Of a stretch of DNA of 49,576 bases, positions 8,957-17,514 are shown in pieces. The DNA comes from Cyclobacteriaceae bacterium (GTDB taxonomy: Bacteria > Bacteroidota > Bacteroidia > Cytophagales > Cyclobacteriaceae): the NCBI GenBank assembly GCA_024644875.1, contig JAHEGY010000022.1, positions 1-49,576 on the forward strand, written 5' to 3'. The number at the start of each line of letters is the position of its first letter. The first letter of the stretch is position 1. The translations under genes were made by a program, and so were the position numbers. Below the pieces are notes generated by a model. The model had not been told where the DNA came from and did no database searches. It saw only the letters and a list, made by a program, of their open reading frames with translations.

Positions 8957-11107
8957 ATGAAAAACTTTAGGTTAATTATTGCTCTGATTATTATTGCAGG
9001 ATGCAATACAACGGAAACAACAACTGATATGAAAATGCAACCACCGGACGCTGAAAAAATCCCGAAAGAGCTGGTCAGTCATGGCGACGTTCGCCTGGAC
9101 AATTATTACTGGATGAAGTTGAGCGATGAACAGAAAAACGCTTCAGAACCGGATGAGCAAACACAGAAGGTAATAACCTACCTGGAATCCGAGAACGAAT
9201 ATTTAAACGCTTCTATGGCGCATACTGAAGGATTGCAGGAGACACTATACAATGAAATTGTCGGGCGGATCAAACAGACAGATGAATCTGTTCCTTATTT
9301 CAAGAAAGGATACTGGTATTATACCCGGTATGAGGAAGGAAAGGAATATCCGATATACTGCAGAAAAGAAGGAGATATGAATGCTGACGAGCAGGTCATG
9401 TTGAATGTAAATGATTATGGGGATAAACATGAATTTGTGAGTGTTGGAGGATTGAGTGTGAGCCCTGATAACCGGTACCTGACCTATGGCCTGGATACGG
9501 TGAGCAGGCGCATGTATACGATATACATCAAAGACCTGACGACCGGAGAGATGATACCGGAGCTTATAAACAACACGGGTGCAGGCGCAGCGTGGGCAAA
9601 CGATAGCAGAACCTTCTTTTATGTACAAAAAGAACCGGGCACGCTGAGGTACTATAAAATATTCCGGCATAGGTTAGGCACCGATGAATCAGAAGATGTG
9701 GAGATTTACCATGAAGCAGATGAAACATTCAGTACTTATGTTTACCGTTCAAAATCTGATCAGTATATCATGATAGCATCGTACCAGACCCTGTCCTCCG
9801 AATACCGCATTCTTAATGCGGATGATCCCGAAGGAGAGTTCCGGATATTCAACCCCAGACAACCTGATCATGAGTATTCTTTAGAACACTTTGAAGATAA
9901 GTTTTATATTGTAACCAATTGGGAAGCACAGAACTTCCGTTTGATGGAAACTCCGGTGGGTAGAACGAATCAGGAGAATTGGAAAGAAGTGATACCCCAC
10001 CGGCCTGAGGTGATGCTTAGCGGGGTAGAAGTGTTTACCAGTTACCTGGTCGTATCTGAAAGAAAGAGTGGACTACGTCAATTGCGCATCATAAACCAGA
10101 ATTCAGGAGATGAACATTATCTTGATTTCGGTGAAGAAGCCTACGTAGCCTATGTCTCGACAAATCCGGAATTTGAGACTGAAGTGCTCAGGTATGGATA
10201 TCAATCAATGACCACACCGAATTCTACCTATGACTATAATATGAGGACAAAGGAGAAAACCCTTTTAAAACAACAGGAGGTTGTGGGAGATTTTGATCCG
10301 GTAAACTATGAAACAAAAAGGTTATATGTCGAAGCCAGGGATGGTGTAGAAGTACCTATTACAATGGTTTATCGTAAAGGCATGGAGAGAAATGGCCAGA
10401 ATCCTCTATTATTATACGGTTACGGCTCCTATGGGTCAACCATCGATCCATACTTCAGTGCATCGCGGCTGAGCTTGCTGGACAGGGGATTCATATTTGT
10501 AACGGCCCATATTCGCGGAAGCCAGATCAATGGCAGGCAATGGTATGAGGATGGTAAGATGTTCAAGAAGAAAAATACCTTTAACGATTTTGTGGATTGT
10601 GCAGACTACCTGGTGGACCGGCAGTATACCAATCCTGATCTGTTGTTTGCACAGGGAGGAAGTGCAGGCGGATTACTGATGGGCGCTGTTGTTAATATGA
10701 GGCCGGAATTATTCAGGGGAGTCGTTGCGGCAGTACCTTTCGTTGATGTAATCACAACTATGGAGGATGAATCCATTCCGTTGACCACCGGAGAATTTGA
10801 TGAGTGGGGCAATCCCGGAGCCGACCTTGAGCAATATGAATACATAAAATCCTATTCGCCTTATGATAATGTGTATGAAACGGCATATCCAAACATGCTG
10901 GTAACTACTGGCTTCTACGATTCCCAGGTCCAGTATTGGGAGCCTGCCAAATGGGTAGCTAAATTGCGGGATTATAATACCGGGGATAACAAGATCTATC
11001 TGTATACAGAGATGGAGTCAGGGCATGGTGGTGCCTCCGGGAGGTTCAAACAACATAAAGAAACAGCCATGATCTATGCATTTATGATCGATCTGGCAGA
11101 AAACTAA
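8957..11107 (+). CDS. ptrB: S9 prolyl oligopeptidase family, oligopeptidase B-type lipoprotein
   Basis: The 716-residue protein starts with a lipoprotein signal (IIIAGC, Cys16). The oligopeptidase B N-terminal signature PPDAEKIPKELVSHGDVRLDNYYW follows in two parts (residues 30-53), then a seven-bladed propeller to about residue 420 (SVSPDNRYLTYGLD). The C-terminal alpha/beta hydrolase domain has RGSQINGRQWYEDGK, the nucleophile Ser569 in GGSAGG, Asp655 in GFYDSQVQYWEP and His690 in SGHGG, so the triad is complete. The family cleaves after basic residues in short peptides; the membrane anchor suggests peptide breakdown at the envelope. It is last in a unit with two glycosidase-like genes, a pairing whose logic is not obvious. 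Confidence 0.93.
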   Translation: MKNFRLIIALIIIAGCNTTETTTDMKMQPPDAEKIPKELVSHGDVRLDNYYWMKLSDEQKNASEPDEQTQKVITYLESENEYLNASMAHTEGLQETLYNEIVGRIKQTDESVPYFKKGYWYYTRYEEGKEYPIYCRKEGDMNADEQVMLNVNDYGDKHEFVSVGGLSVSPDNRYLTYGLDTVSRRMYTIYIKDLTTGEMIPELINNTGAGAAWANDSRTFFYVQKEPGTLRYYKIFRHRLGTDESEDVEIYHEADETFSTYVYRSKSDQYIMIASYQTLSSEYRILNADDPEGEFRIFNPRQPDHEYSLEHFEDKFYIVTNWEAQNFRLMETPVGRTNQENWKEVIPHRPEVMLSGVEVFTSYLVVSERKSGLRQLRIINQNSGDEHYLDFGEEAYVAYVSTNPEFETEVLRYGYQSMTTPNSTYDYNMRTKEKTLLKQQEVVGDFDPVNYETKRLYVEARDGVEVPITMVYRKGMERNGQNPLLLYGYGSYGSTIDPYFSASRLSLLDRGFIFVTAHIRGSQINGRQWYEDGKMFKKKNTFNDFVDCADYLVDRQYTNPDLLFAQGGSAGGLLMGAVVNMRPELFRGVVAAVPFVDVITTMEDESIPLTTGEFDEWGNPGADLEQYEYIKSYSPYDNVYETAYPNMLVTTGFYDSQVQYWEPAKWVAKLRDYNTGDNKIYLYTEMESGHGGASGRFKQHKETAMIYAFMIDLAEN

Positions 11108-11286
11108 ACCTAAATAAATTACTGAATTATAAAATTTTTGAATTCATAGCCACCAATCTCCGAAATTGGCCATGAAGGATTAAAATTAAGCACATTCATG
11201 CCTTCCTGAGAGGAATTCATTCACTAATTATTGAACATCAATGCTTTTAATTTATAAAGTCTAAATTGTTCAATTAGGCATAAAAA
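11108..11286. other. Intergenic region upstream of the DUF1800 promoter
   Basis: This AT-rich stretch separates the oligopeptidase from the DUF1800 gene. The only structure seen is a weak 5-bp hairpin (CCAAT...ATTGG near 11151-11167). I see no tRNA, ORF or convincing terminator. Confidence 0.5.
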
Positions 11287-11318
11287 TTTGCATTTTACTA
11301 ATATTTTTTATAATTTTA
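11287..11318 (+). promoter_or_regulatory. Promoter for the DUF1800/DUF1501 pair
   Basis: TTTG at 11287-11290, a 20-bp spacer and TAATTTTA at 11311-11318 match the Bacteroidota sigma-A pattern TTTG-N19-21-TAnnTTTG with one mismatch (final A for G). The expected transcription start near 11325 lies upstream of the ATG at 11378, which argues against translation starting further upstream at the in-frame TTG 11288, since that TTG is the -33 element itself. Confidence 0.5.
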
Positions 11319-11377
11319 CAGTAATATTAAACCTTGTTCAACATTTACGGTCAAAGAGATATATAAAGCAAACAGCT

Positions 11378-12763
11378 ATGCATATAACTCAGCGCGGCAT
11401 TCAACATCTTTTTTTAAGGGCAGGATTCGGCATCAGCTTTGAAACTTTACAGAACAGTAAGGGTAAAAGTGCTGAAGAGCTTGTGGATAATATATTTGAG
11501 AAAGTCAACCCGCCCAGATATTTAGATCTTGCTGAAAAGGAGGATTTCAGACCCCCTGTTCAGGGAAGTCCTGAGTTAAGAAGGGCTTTTGTTGAAAGAT
11601 CAACCCAGGTGCTGATGAAATTGAATGCGGCCTGGCTTCGGAATATGGCGGCGCTGGAGGGTGACATCCGGGAAAAAATGACTTTTTTCTGGCATGGTCA
11701 TTTTGCCTCCACATCAAATAATGCTTACCTGGTGCAGCAACAGAATAACCTGATCAGGGAGCATGCCCTGGGGAATTTTGGAGACCTGTTAAAGGCCGTT
11801 TCCAAAGATGCGGTCATGCTTCAATATCTTAACAATCAGCAGAACACGAAAGATGCCCCGAATGAGAATTTTGCAAGAGAGGTAATGGAACTATTCACCC
11901 TGGGAAGGGGAAATTATACTGAACAGGATGTAAAAGAGGCAGCGAGGGCTTTCACTGGTTGGGGATTTAACCTGGATGGGGAATTCGTATTCAGGACATT
12001 AACCCATGATTACGGTGAAAAAACCGTCCTCGGACAAACGGGTAATTTTGAAGGGGATGATGTGCTTGATATCATATTGAAGCAGAAACAGACGGCTAAA
12101 TTCATTACAGAAAAGATCTATGCCTTTTTTGTAAATGAAGAAGTGGACAAATACAAGCTGGAAGCATTGGCCGAGAAATTCTATGAATCGGGTTATGATA
12201 TCACCAGTTTATTGAAAGAGATCTTTACTTCTGAGTGGTTCTATTACCAGGAGAATGTAGGCATTAAAATTAAAAGCCCTGTTGAACTTATTGCCTCAAG
12301 CATGCATATGTTTAAAATAGATTTTGAGAACATTGAGGCTCTGGTAGGGATACAGAAACTCCTGGGTCAGATCCTTTTCAGGCCGCCGAATGTTGCAGGA
12401 TGGCCTTCAGGATCTGAGTGGATAGATGCTTCAACTCTAATTCTCCGGTTGAGGCTGGTAGAGGTGGCTATGGCATCTGCCAGGCTGAACAGGTTTTTAC
12501 TATCAGATGTTAATGAAGATAATCCTATGACCAACCGATTGAAAAAATTGCGGGCGACATTTGATTGGGATTCCTTTAGCCAGCAGTTCAATACGGTTCC
12601 ATTTGACAGAATCGAAAATACATTGATCGTATACATGTTACAAGGATCAATTTCTCAAAAAAAGTCACGGCTTTTAATTGTTGATAAATACAGTCCGGTT
12701 GATGAAAGACTCTTTTCCATCACAGCAAGAGTGAGCAAGCTGCCGGAATTCCAAATGTGTTAA
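11378..12763 (+). CDS. DUF1800 domain protein
   Basis: The start at 11378 (MHITQRGIQHLFLRAGFG) is preferred over an in-frame TTG at 11288, because family members begin with this HLLxRAGFG-type motif and because the upstream stretch contains the promoter. From that start the protein is 461 residues. Family hallmarks seen: REKMTFFWHGHFA, a QNNLIREHALGNFGDLL helix, NENFAREVMELFTLG, ARAFTGWGFN and FRPPNVAGWPSG. DUF1800 proteins are widespread, of unknown biochemical function, and almost always paired with DUF1501 proteins, as here. No signal peptide is visible, whereas the partner has a Tat-like leader. The gap to the partner is 6 bp. Confidence 0.93.
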   Translation: MHITQRGIQHLFLRAGFGISFETLQNSKGKSAEELVDNIFEKVNPPRYLDLAEKEDFRPPVQGSPELRRAFVERSTQVLMKLNAAWLRNMAALEGDIREKMTFFWHGHFASTSNNAYLVQQQNNLIREHALGNFGDLLKAVSKDAVMLQYLNNQQNTKDAPNENFAREVMELFTLGRGNYTEQDVKEAARAFTGWGFNLDGEFVFRTLTHDYGEKTVLGQTGNFEGDDVLDIILKQKQTAKFITEKIYAFFVNEEVDKYKLEALAEKFYESGYDITSLLKEIFTSEWFYYQENVGIKIKSPVELIASSMHMFKIDFENIEALVGIQKLLGQILFRPPNVAGWPSGSEWIDASTLILRLRLVEVAMASARLNRFLLSDVNEDNPMTNRLKKLRATFDWDSFSQQFNTVPFDRIENTLIVYMLQGSISQKKSRLLIVDKYSPVDERLFSITARVSKLPEFQMC

Positions 12764-12769
12764 AGGATA

Positions 12770-13969
12770 ATGATCATGACAAATAGAAGAACCTTCCTGA
12801 AAAAAAGTGCAGTTATTGCATCAAGTACAATATTAATGCCCCGTTTTTTAACGGCGGCTGAAGAGAACATGATCAGCGATTATCAGGGGAAAAAGCTTGT
12901 GGTCGTTCAGTTGAATGGAGGAAATGATGGATTAAATACATTCATACCCTATAGAAATGATATATATTATCAGATGCGTCCAGGTATTGGAATTGACCCG
13001 GGCCAGGTAATACAGGTTTCGGATGAATTGGGAATGAATGCCGGATTGAGTGCTCTACAACCCCTATATGATAATGGTGAACTTGCAATTATTAATAATG
13101 TGGGATATCCCAATCCGGACCGGTCACATTTCCGTTCTATGGATATCTGGCAATCGGCAAGTGATTCTAATGTTTATTTGAAAACTGGTTGGCTTGGCCG
13201 TATGCTGGATGCCTGCTGTTCTCCGCAGGCGGGTCCATATTTCGGACTTGAATCCAGTGAGATGCTCAGTCTTGCACTCAAAGGGAACAGAATGAAGGGA
13301 ATGGCAATCGAAGACATTAACCGATTAAACAGATTTATAAAGGATCCATTTCTGAATGATATAAGTACAGTGCACTATAACCAGGGGGATACGCTGGATT
13401 ATTTGTATAAAACCCTGAATGATACAAAGAGGTCTGTAGCTTATTTAAAAGAAAAGGCCGATCTGTATAAATCATCGATAACATATCCCGAAAATGAACT
13501 GGCAAATAATCTCAGTGGAATAGCTCAACTTATAAATGCAGGGGCAGAAACAAAAGTATATTATGCTTCTATATCCGGATTTGACACACATGTAAATCAG
13601 GTGATCCAGCAGAATAACCTTTTGGGAAAAGTCTCACAGTCACTGGCTGCCTTTATTGAAGATCTGAGGAAAGGGGGTCAGCTGGATTCTACGCTTGTTA
13701 TGGTCTTCTCGGAATTTGGCAGGCGGGTAAAGGAAAACGGCAGCATGGGTACTGATCATGGTACTGCAAATAATGTGATGATCCTTGGCGGGAAATTAAA
13801 AAAATCAGGATTTTTAAATGAAGGACCGGATCTAATGAATCTGGATAATGATGACCTGAATTATTCTATAGATTTCAGACGTATTTACGCTACCCTTCTC
13901 GATAATTTCCTGGAAGTCGACAGCAAAGCAGTCCTTGGCAGGAGTTACGAAAAACTGGCCTTTATATAA
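12770..13969 (+). CDS. DUF1501 domain protein with twin-arginine leader
   Basis: The 399-residue protein has a twin-arginine-like leader (NRRTFLKKSAVIASS, residues 5-19); ATG 12776 is an equally good start. The body is the DUF1501 fold, related to the sulfatase/alkaline phosphatase superfamily: KLVVVQLNGGNDGLNTFIPY near 41-60, NPDRSHFRSMDIWQS near 114-128, SGFDTHVNQVIQQN near 268-281, VMVFSEFGRR near 311-320 and GTDHGTANNVMILGG near 327-341. The Asp/His residues of these motifs fit a metal site. Export of folded protein fits the Tat leader. It is co-transcribed with the DUF1800 gene 6 bp upstream; the pair probably acts together, but the reaction is unknown. Confidence 0.93.
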   Translation: MIMTNRRTFLKKSAVIASSTILMPRFLTAAEENMISDYQGKKLVVVQLNGGNDGLNTFIPYRNDIYYQMRPGIGIDPGQVIQVSDELGMNAGLSALQPLYDNGELAIINNVGYPNPDRSHFRSMDIWQSASDSNVYLKTGWLGRMLDACCSPQAGPYFGLESSEMLSLALKGNRMKGMAIEDINRLNRFIKDPFLNDISTVHYNQGDTLDYLYKTLNDTKRSVAYLKEKADLYKSSITYPENELANNLSGIAQLINAGAETKVYYASISGFDTHVNQVIQQNNLLGKVSQSLAAFIEDLRKGGQLDSTLVMVFSEFGRRVKENGSMGTDHGTANNVMILGGKLKKSGFLNEGPDLMNLDNDDLNYSIDFRRIYATLLDNFLEVDSKAVLGRSYEKLAFI

Positions 13970-14150
13970 AGCAATATTGACCATTCGGGAAATTAATAGG
14001 ATGTATCTCAGATAGGATTATTTGGGAATATAAAAATAGTCAAGCAGCTCGACTTCCAATCGGAGTTTGTTACCGCAGGGCGCATACTTTAATCAAAATG
14101 TTTGGAAGGACTTTAAATCAGGTATTCAGAAAGCTTTCGGCTTTATATCC

Positions 14151-14179
14151 TTGATAAAAATTAAATTTCTTATATCTTG
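14151..14179 (+). promoter_or_regulatory. Candidate promoter for the ROK/SIS/symporter unit
   Basis: TTG at 14151-14153, a 19-bp spacer and TATCTTG at 14173-14179 resemble the phylum promoter pattern with a shortened -7 box. It lies 43 bp upstream of the kinase ATG, at the end of a 252-bp gap with no other feature I can support. Confidence 0.35.
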
Positions 14180-14221
14180 AGCGTCAATTCAGATCAATAT
14201 TAAAATTATATTATTTAAGGA

Positions 14222-15142
14222 ATGGGCCATATCTTTATGGGGATTGAAATCGGGGGAACTAAGATTCAGGTGTTTATAACCGATGAAGATCATACTATTA
14301 TTGAGCGCGATAAATTCTTTGTCAAGGAAAAAGAAGCCACCTTTATCACAAAGAACCTTAAAGAAAGATTAAATACTTACTGTCAAAAATACATTGTTGA
14401 AGCTATTGGAGTTGGTTTTGGAGGGCCAATTGACTATCAGACAGGGGTGGTCAAGACTTCCCATCATATTAGTGGCTGGAGTGATTTTCCTCTTGCTGAA
14501 TGGATATCTGATGAGACTGGTGTACCGGTATCAGTTGATAACGATGCAAACACAGCTGCAATGGCGGAGGCCTGTCTTGGAGCAGGTAAGGCTTTTTCAC
14601 GCGTGTTATACATCACCATGGGCAGTGGAGTTGGCGGAGGATTGGTCATTGATGGTGAGATATACCATGGGAATACGCCGACAGAGGTAGAGATCGGGCA
14701 CATCCGCCTTGATAAATCCGGCGCTATACTTGAAGACAGTTGCTCCGGGTGGGCCGTTGATAGAAAAATAAGGCATTATATCCGTGCAAATCCGGAAAGT
14801 ATTCTGGCCGGATTGATTGGCACCAGGGAAGGCGGAGAAGCCAGATATCTGGTCGAAGCAATCCGGGGTAGGGATAGCGGGGCGATACAGCTTTTACAGG
14901 ACACAGCGGATGATTTTGCTTTTGGTATGTCTCATGCAGTACACCTTTTTAACCCGGAAATCATCATCCTGGGAGGAGGATTATCCTTTCTTGGATTTAC
15001 CTATATCGATATGATCAAGGAAAGACTTATTGGGTATATAATGAAAGCAATGAATCCGCCTGAGATCCGGACGGCAGGTCTTGGTGAAGATGTAGTATGC
15101 CTGGGGGCTTCATTGCTTGCAAAAGATATTTTTACAGGATAA
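14222..15142 (+). CDS. ROK family sugar kinase lacking the zinc-binding motif
   Basis: The 306-residue protein has the ROK ATP-binding signature GIEIGGTKIQV (residues 7-17), VGFGGPIDYQTG, the catalytic Asp108 in VDNDANTAA, TMGSGVGGGLVIDG and the sugar-binding EIGH (157-160). The ROK zinc motif CxCGxxGCxE that normally follows is not there: the region reads EDSCSGWAVD, with one Cys only. ROK enzymes phosphorylate glucose, fructose, N-acetylglucosamine or N-acetylmannosamine; zinc-less members exist and their substrates vary. The ATG at 14222 and the one at 14237 are both possible starts. The SIS gene follows by 13 bp and a symporter after that, so the product probably phosphorylates a sugar imported by the symporter. 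Confidence 0.9.
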   Translation: MGHIFMGIEIGGTKIQVFITDEDHTIIERDKFFVKEKEATFITKNLKERLNTYCQKYIVEAIGVGFGGPIDYQTGVVKTSHHISGWSDFPLAEWISDETGVPVSVDNDANTAAMAEACLGAGKAFSRVLYITMGSGVGGGLVIDGEIYHGNTPTEVEIGHIRLDKSGAILEDSCSGWAVDRKIRHYIRANPESILAGLIGTREGGEARYLVEAIRGRDSGAIQLLQDTADDFAFGMSHAVHLFNPEIIILGGGLSFLGFTYIDMIKERLIGYIMKAMNPPEIRTAGLGEDVVCLGASLLAKDIFTG

Positions 15143-15155
15143 AAATTATGATGAT

Positions 15156-15728
15156 ATGTTAATGAATTGGATAGAAGACTACATGTCTAATTACAAGCGG
15201 GCTGTTGAAAGGATCCCACTTGATTCGGTATTAAGTTTAATTAACAGGTTGGCTCAGGCAAATGCCGGCAAGAAACAGATTTTCGTCTTCGGGAACGGTG
15301 GTAGTGCTGCCAACGCTTCGCATTTTGTCAATGATATGGCTAAAAGCGCCTCCGATGTATTGCCTGATAGATTCAAATGTTTATCCCTTAATGAAAATAT
15401 GAGTCTGATTACAGCTATAAGTAATGATTATGACTATAAGGATATTTTCAGACGGCAAATTGAGAATTTCGCCAATAAGAATGACCTTATATTCACCATG
15501 AGCGTAAGCGGGAACTCTGCAAATCTTGTTGAGGCTGTTGAATGGGGCAATAAAAATGGTCTGCATACTATAGCCCTGCTCGGTGGTAACCGGGGGAGAT
15601 TGGCTGATATAGCCAGGGAATGTATTATCGTGGATTCCCTTCATTACGGTCATGTGGAAGATATCCATATGCTGATCTGTCATATGATCATATATGCTTT
15701 TATAGAGAATCCTGATATTGCTATATGA
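15156..15728 (+). CDS. SIS domain phosphosugar isomerase, GmhA-like
   Basis: With the start at 15156 (MLMNWIEDY) the protein has 191 residues, the usual size of phosphoheptose isomerase (GmhA) relatives; the longer in-frame start at 15117 would overlap the kinase by 26 bp. Motifs: IFVFGNGGSAANASHF, where the Ser/Asn loop binds phosphate, then FTMSVSGNSANLVEAVEWG, TIALLGGNRGRLADIA, and a C-terminal helix HYGHVEDIHMLICHMI with the His/Glu residues expected near the active site. GmhA converts sedoheptulose 7-phosphate to a heptose phosphate for LPS. Next to a ROK kinase and symporter, a catabolic phosphosugar isomerase is equally likely. Confidence 0.87.
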   Translation: MLMNWIEDYMSNYKRAVERIPLDSVLSLINRLAQANAGKKQIFVFGNGGSAANASHFVNDMAKSASDVLPDRFKCLSLNENMSLITAISNDYDYKDIFRRQIENFANKNDLIFTMSVSGNSANLVEAVEWGNKNGLHTIALLGGNRGRLADIARECIIVDSLHYGHVEDIHMLICHMIIYAFIENPDIAI

Positions 15729-15794
15729 ATTAACAAAGCAAAACTATATTTTTCACAGATTTTATTTTATTGAAAACAGACTTTTGGCAGGCTT

Positions 15795-17396
15795 ATGAAA
15801 TTTGTTGCCATTGATTTCATTATTTTTTTTGGATATGCCCTGCTTGTAACTGGTGTTGCACTTTATGTTTCCAGGACTAAAAAGGGAATAAAAAAATCAT
15901 CAAAAGAATATTTCCTGGCTGATAAATCTTTGCCCTGGTGGGCGGTTGGTGCTTCATTGATTGCAGCCAATATTTCAGCGGAGCAATTTATCGGTGTTTC
16001 AGGATCCGGATATGCCATCGGCCTCGCTATGGCCAGTTATGAATGGACAGCAGCAGTTGCATTGATCGTGATTGCCAAATATTTTCTCCCCATTTTTCTA
16101 CAGAAGAATATTTACACCATGCCTCAGTTTCTGGAACAAAGGTTTGACAACAGGGTGAGAACTGTTCTGGCCGTATTCTGGATCCTGCTATACATTTTTG
16201 TTTATCTGACATCTGTCGCCTACCTGGGCGCACTCTTTTTGCAGACTGTGTTTGGAATAGAGCTCATATACGGAATATTACTTTTATCAGCTTTCGCGGC
16301 ACTTTACTCTATCTATGGGGGATTACAGGCTGTGGCATGGACCGATGTTATCCAGGTGGTGTTTTTAATTGGTGGAGGAATCCTGACTACCATTCTTGCA
16401 TTACATCATTTTTCCGGGGGGGCCGATCTTTTTAGTGGCCTTTCAATGCTAATTGAAAAAGTTCCGGAGAAATTTCATATGATCATTGAGAAGGGGAGCC
16501 TGATGATACCGGATGGCAAAGGGGGGCTGAAAGATGCCTGGATGGATCTCCCCGGGCTTAGCGTTTTGATCGGAGGACTCTGGATAGGTCATTTTGCCTA
16601 TTGGGGCTGTAATCAATATGTCACGCAGAAAGCACTGGCCGCAAAGAGCCTGAAAGAGGCACAGAAGGGGTTGATTTTCGCGGGGTATCTGAAGGTACTA
16701 ATGCCTATGATTGTCGTAATACCGGGCATCATTGCTTTTGCATTAAATGCCGATTTGGCTAAATCCGATGAAGCTTATCCCTGGTTGCTTCAGAATTTTG
16801 TTCCAGCAGGATTCCGGGGAGCAGCTGCTGCAGCTTTGGTAGCGGCCATTGTATCCTCATTAGGTTCGATGGTGAACAGTACTGCTACTATATTTACGAT
16901 GGATATATATAAGCCTTTCATTAATCCGAAAGTAGAAGACAGCAAGTTGGTATTTGTGGGGAGGCTTTCCGGTTTGGCTGCTCTATGTATGGCTGTACTG
17001 ACAGCAAAGCCACTTTTGGGAGATCTGGACCAGGCATTCCAGTATATCCAGGAATATACAGGATTCACTACCCCGGCGATCTTTGCTATATTTATTTTTG
17101 GCTTATTCTGGAAGCGCACAACCCCGAATTCCGTACTATGGGCAGCGATCCTGTCCATTCCCCTTTCCCTGGTATTCAAGATCCTTATGCCTGGATTACC
17201 TTTTATGAATCGATGGGTTGTGGTATTCATAATCCTTGCCGTGGTGATTATTTCCATGAGCCTGTTTGAATCTTCAGAAGATGATCCAAAAGGGATCCGG
17301 ATCGACCGGGAACTATTCTATACCAGTAATAAATTTAATATGAGTGCTGTAGGGATTTTAACAATTCTTGCTATCCTATATACTGTTTTCTGGTAA
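15795..17396 (+). CDS. Sodium/solute symporter (SSS family), SGLT-like
   Basis: The 533-residue integral membrane protein has about 13-14 hydrophobic spans. Family features: KEYFLADKSLPWWAVGASLIAANISAEQFIG (residues 36-66, read in parts), YTMPQFLEQRF in the first re-entrant region, IYGGLQAVAWTDVIQ and the AALVAAIVSSLGSMVNSTATIF helix, all typical of sugar-type (SGLT/vSGLT) members. It probably couples sodium entry to uptake of a sugar. The loop at 235-250 (GGLKDAWMDLPG) also fits that subgroup. It lies 66 bp behind the SIS gene and completes the sugar-use unit. The exact solute cannot be read from sequence. Confidence 0.93.
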   Translation: MKFVAIDFIIFFGYALLVTGVALYVSRTKKGIKKSSKEYFLADKSLPWWAVGASLIAANISAEQFIGVSGSGYAIGLAMASYEWTAAVALIVIAKYFLPIFLQKNIYTMPQFLEQRFDNRVRTVLAVFWILLYIFVYLTSVAYLGALFLQTVFGIELIYGILLLSAFAALYSIYGGLQAVAWTDVIQVVFLIGGGILTTILALHHFSGGADLFSGLSMLIEKVPEKFHMIIEKGSLMIPDGKGGLKDAWMDLPGLSVLIGGLWIGHFAYWGCNQYVTQKALAAKSLKEAQKGLIFAGYLKVLMPMIVVIPGIIAFALNADLAKSDEAYPWLLQNFVPAGFRGAAAAALVAAIVSSLGSMVNSTATIFTMDIYKPFINPKVEDSKLVFVGRLSGLAALCMAVLTAKPLLGDLDQAFQYIQEYTGFTTPAIFAIFIFGLFWKRTTPNSVLWAAILSIPLSLVFKILMPGLPFMNRWVVVFIILAVVIISMSLFESSEDDPKGIRIDRELFYTSNKFNMSAVGILTILAILYTVFW

Positions 17397-17514
17397 TTTT
17401 CTTTATAAAAAGTCTATACTCATTATGATCTACCTGGTGTAAGGACTCGCACTTTAGAAATTGAAGAGTAAATCTCTCCAAGGGACTTTTCAGAAGAATT
17501 TATTGCAATCCTTA

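Noticed and set aside
11288-11377. Upstream extension of the DUF1800 protein from a TTG start
   Set aside because: It overlaps the likely promoter and adds residues absent from the family.
13970-14150. Possible tRNA-like structure in the gap before the ROK gene
   Set aside because: No acceptor stem, TpsiC arm or cloverleaf can be drawn; only short, weak pairings.
17397-17514. Inverted AAAAGTC/GACTTTT pair between the symporter and GH18 genes
   Set aside because: Arms only 7 bp with about 70 bp between them, and no T-run; not a convincing terminator.
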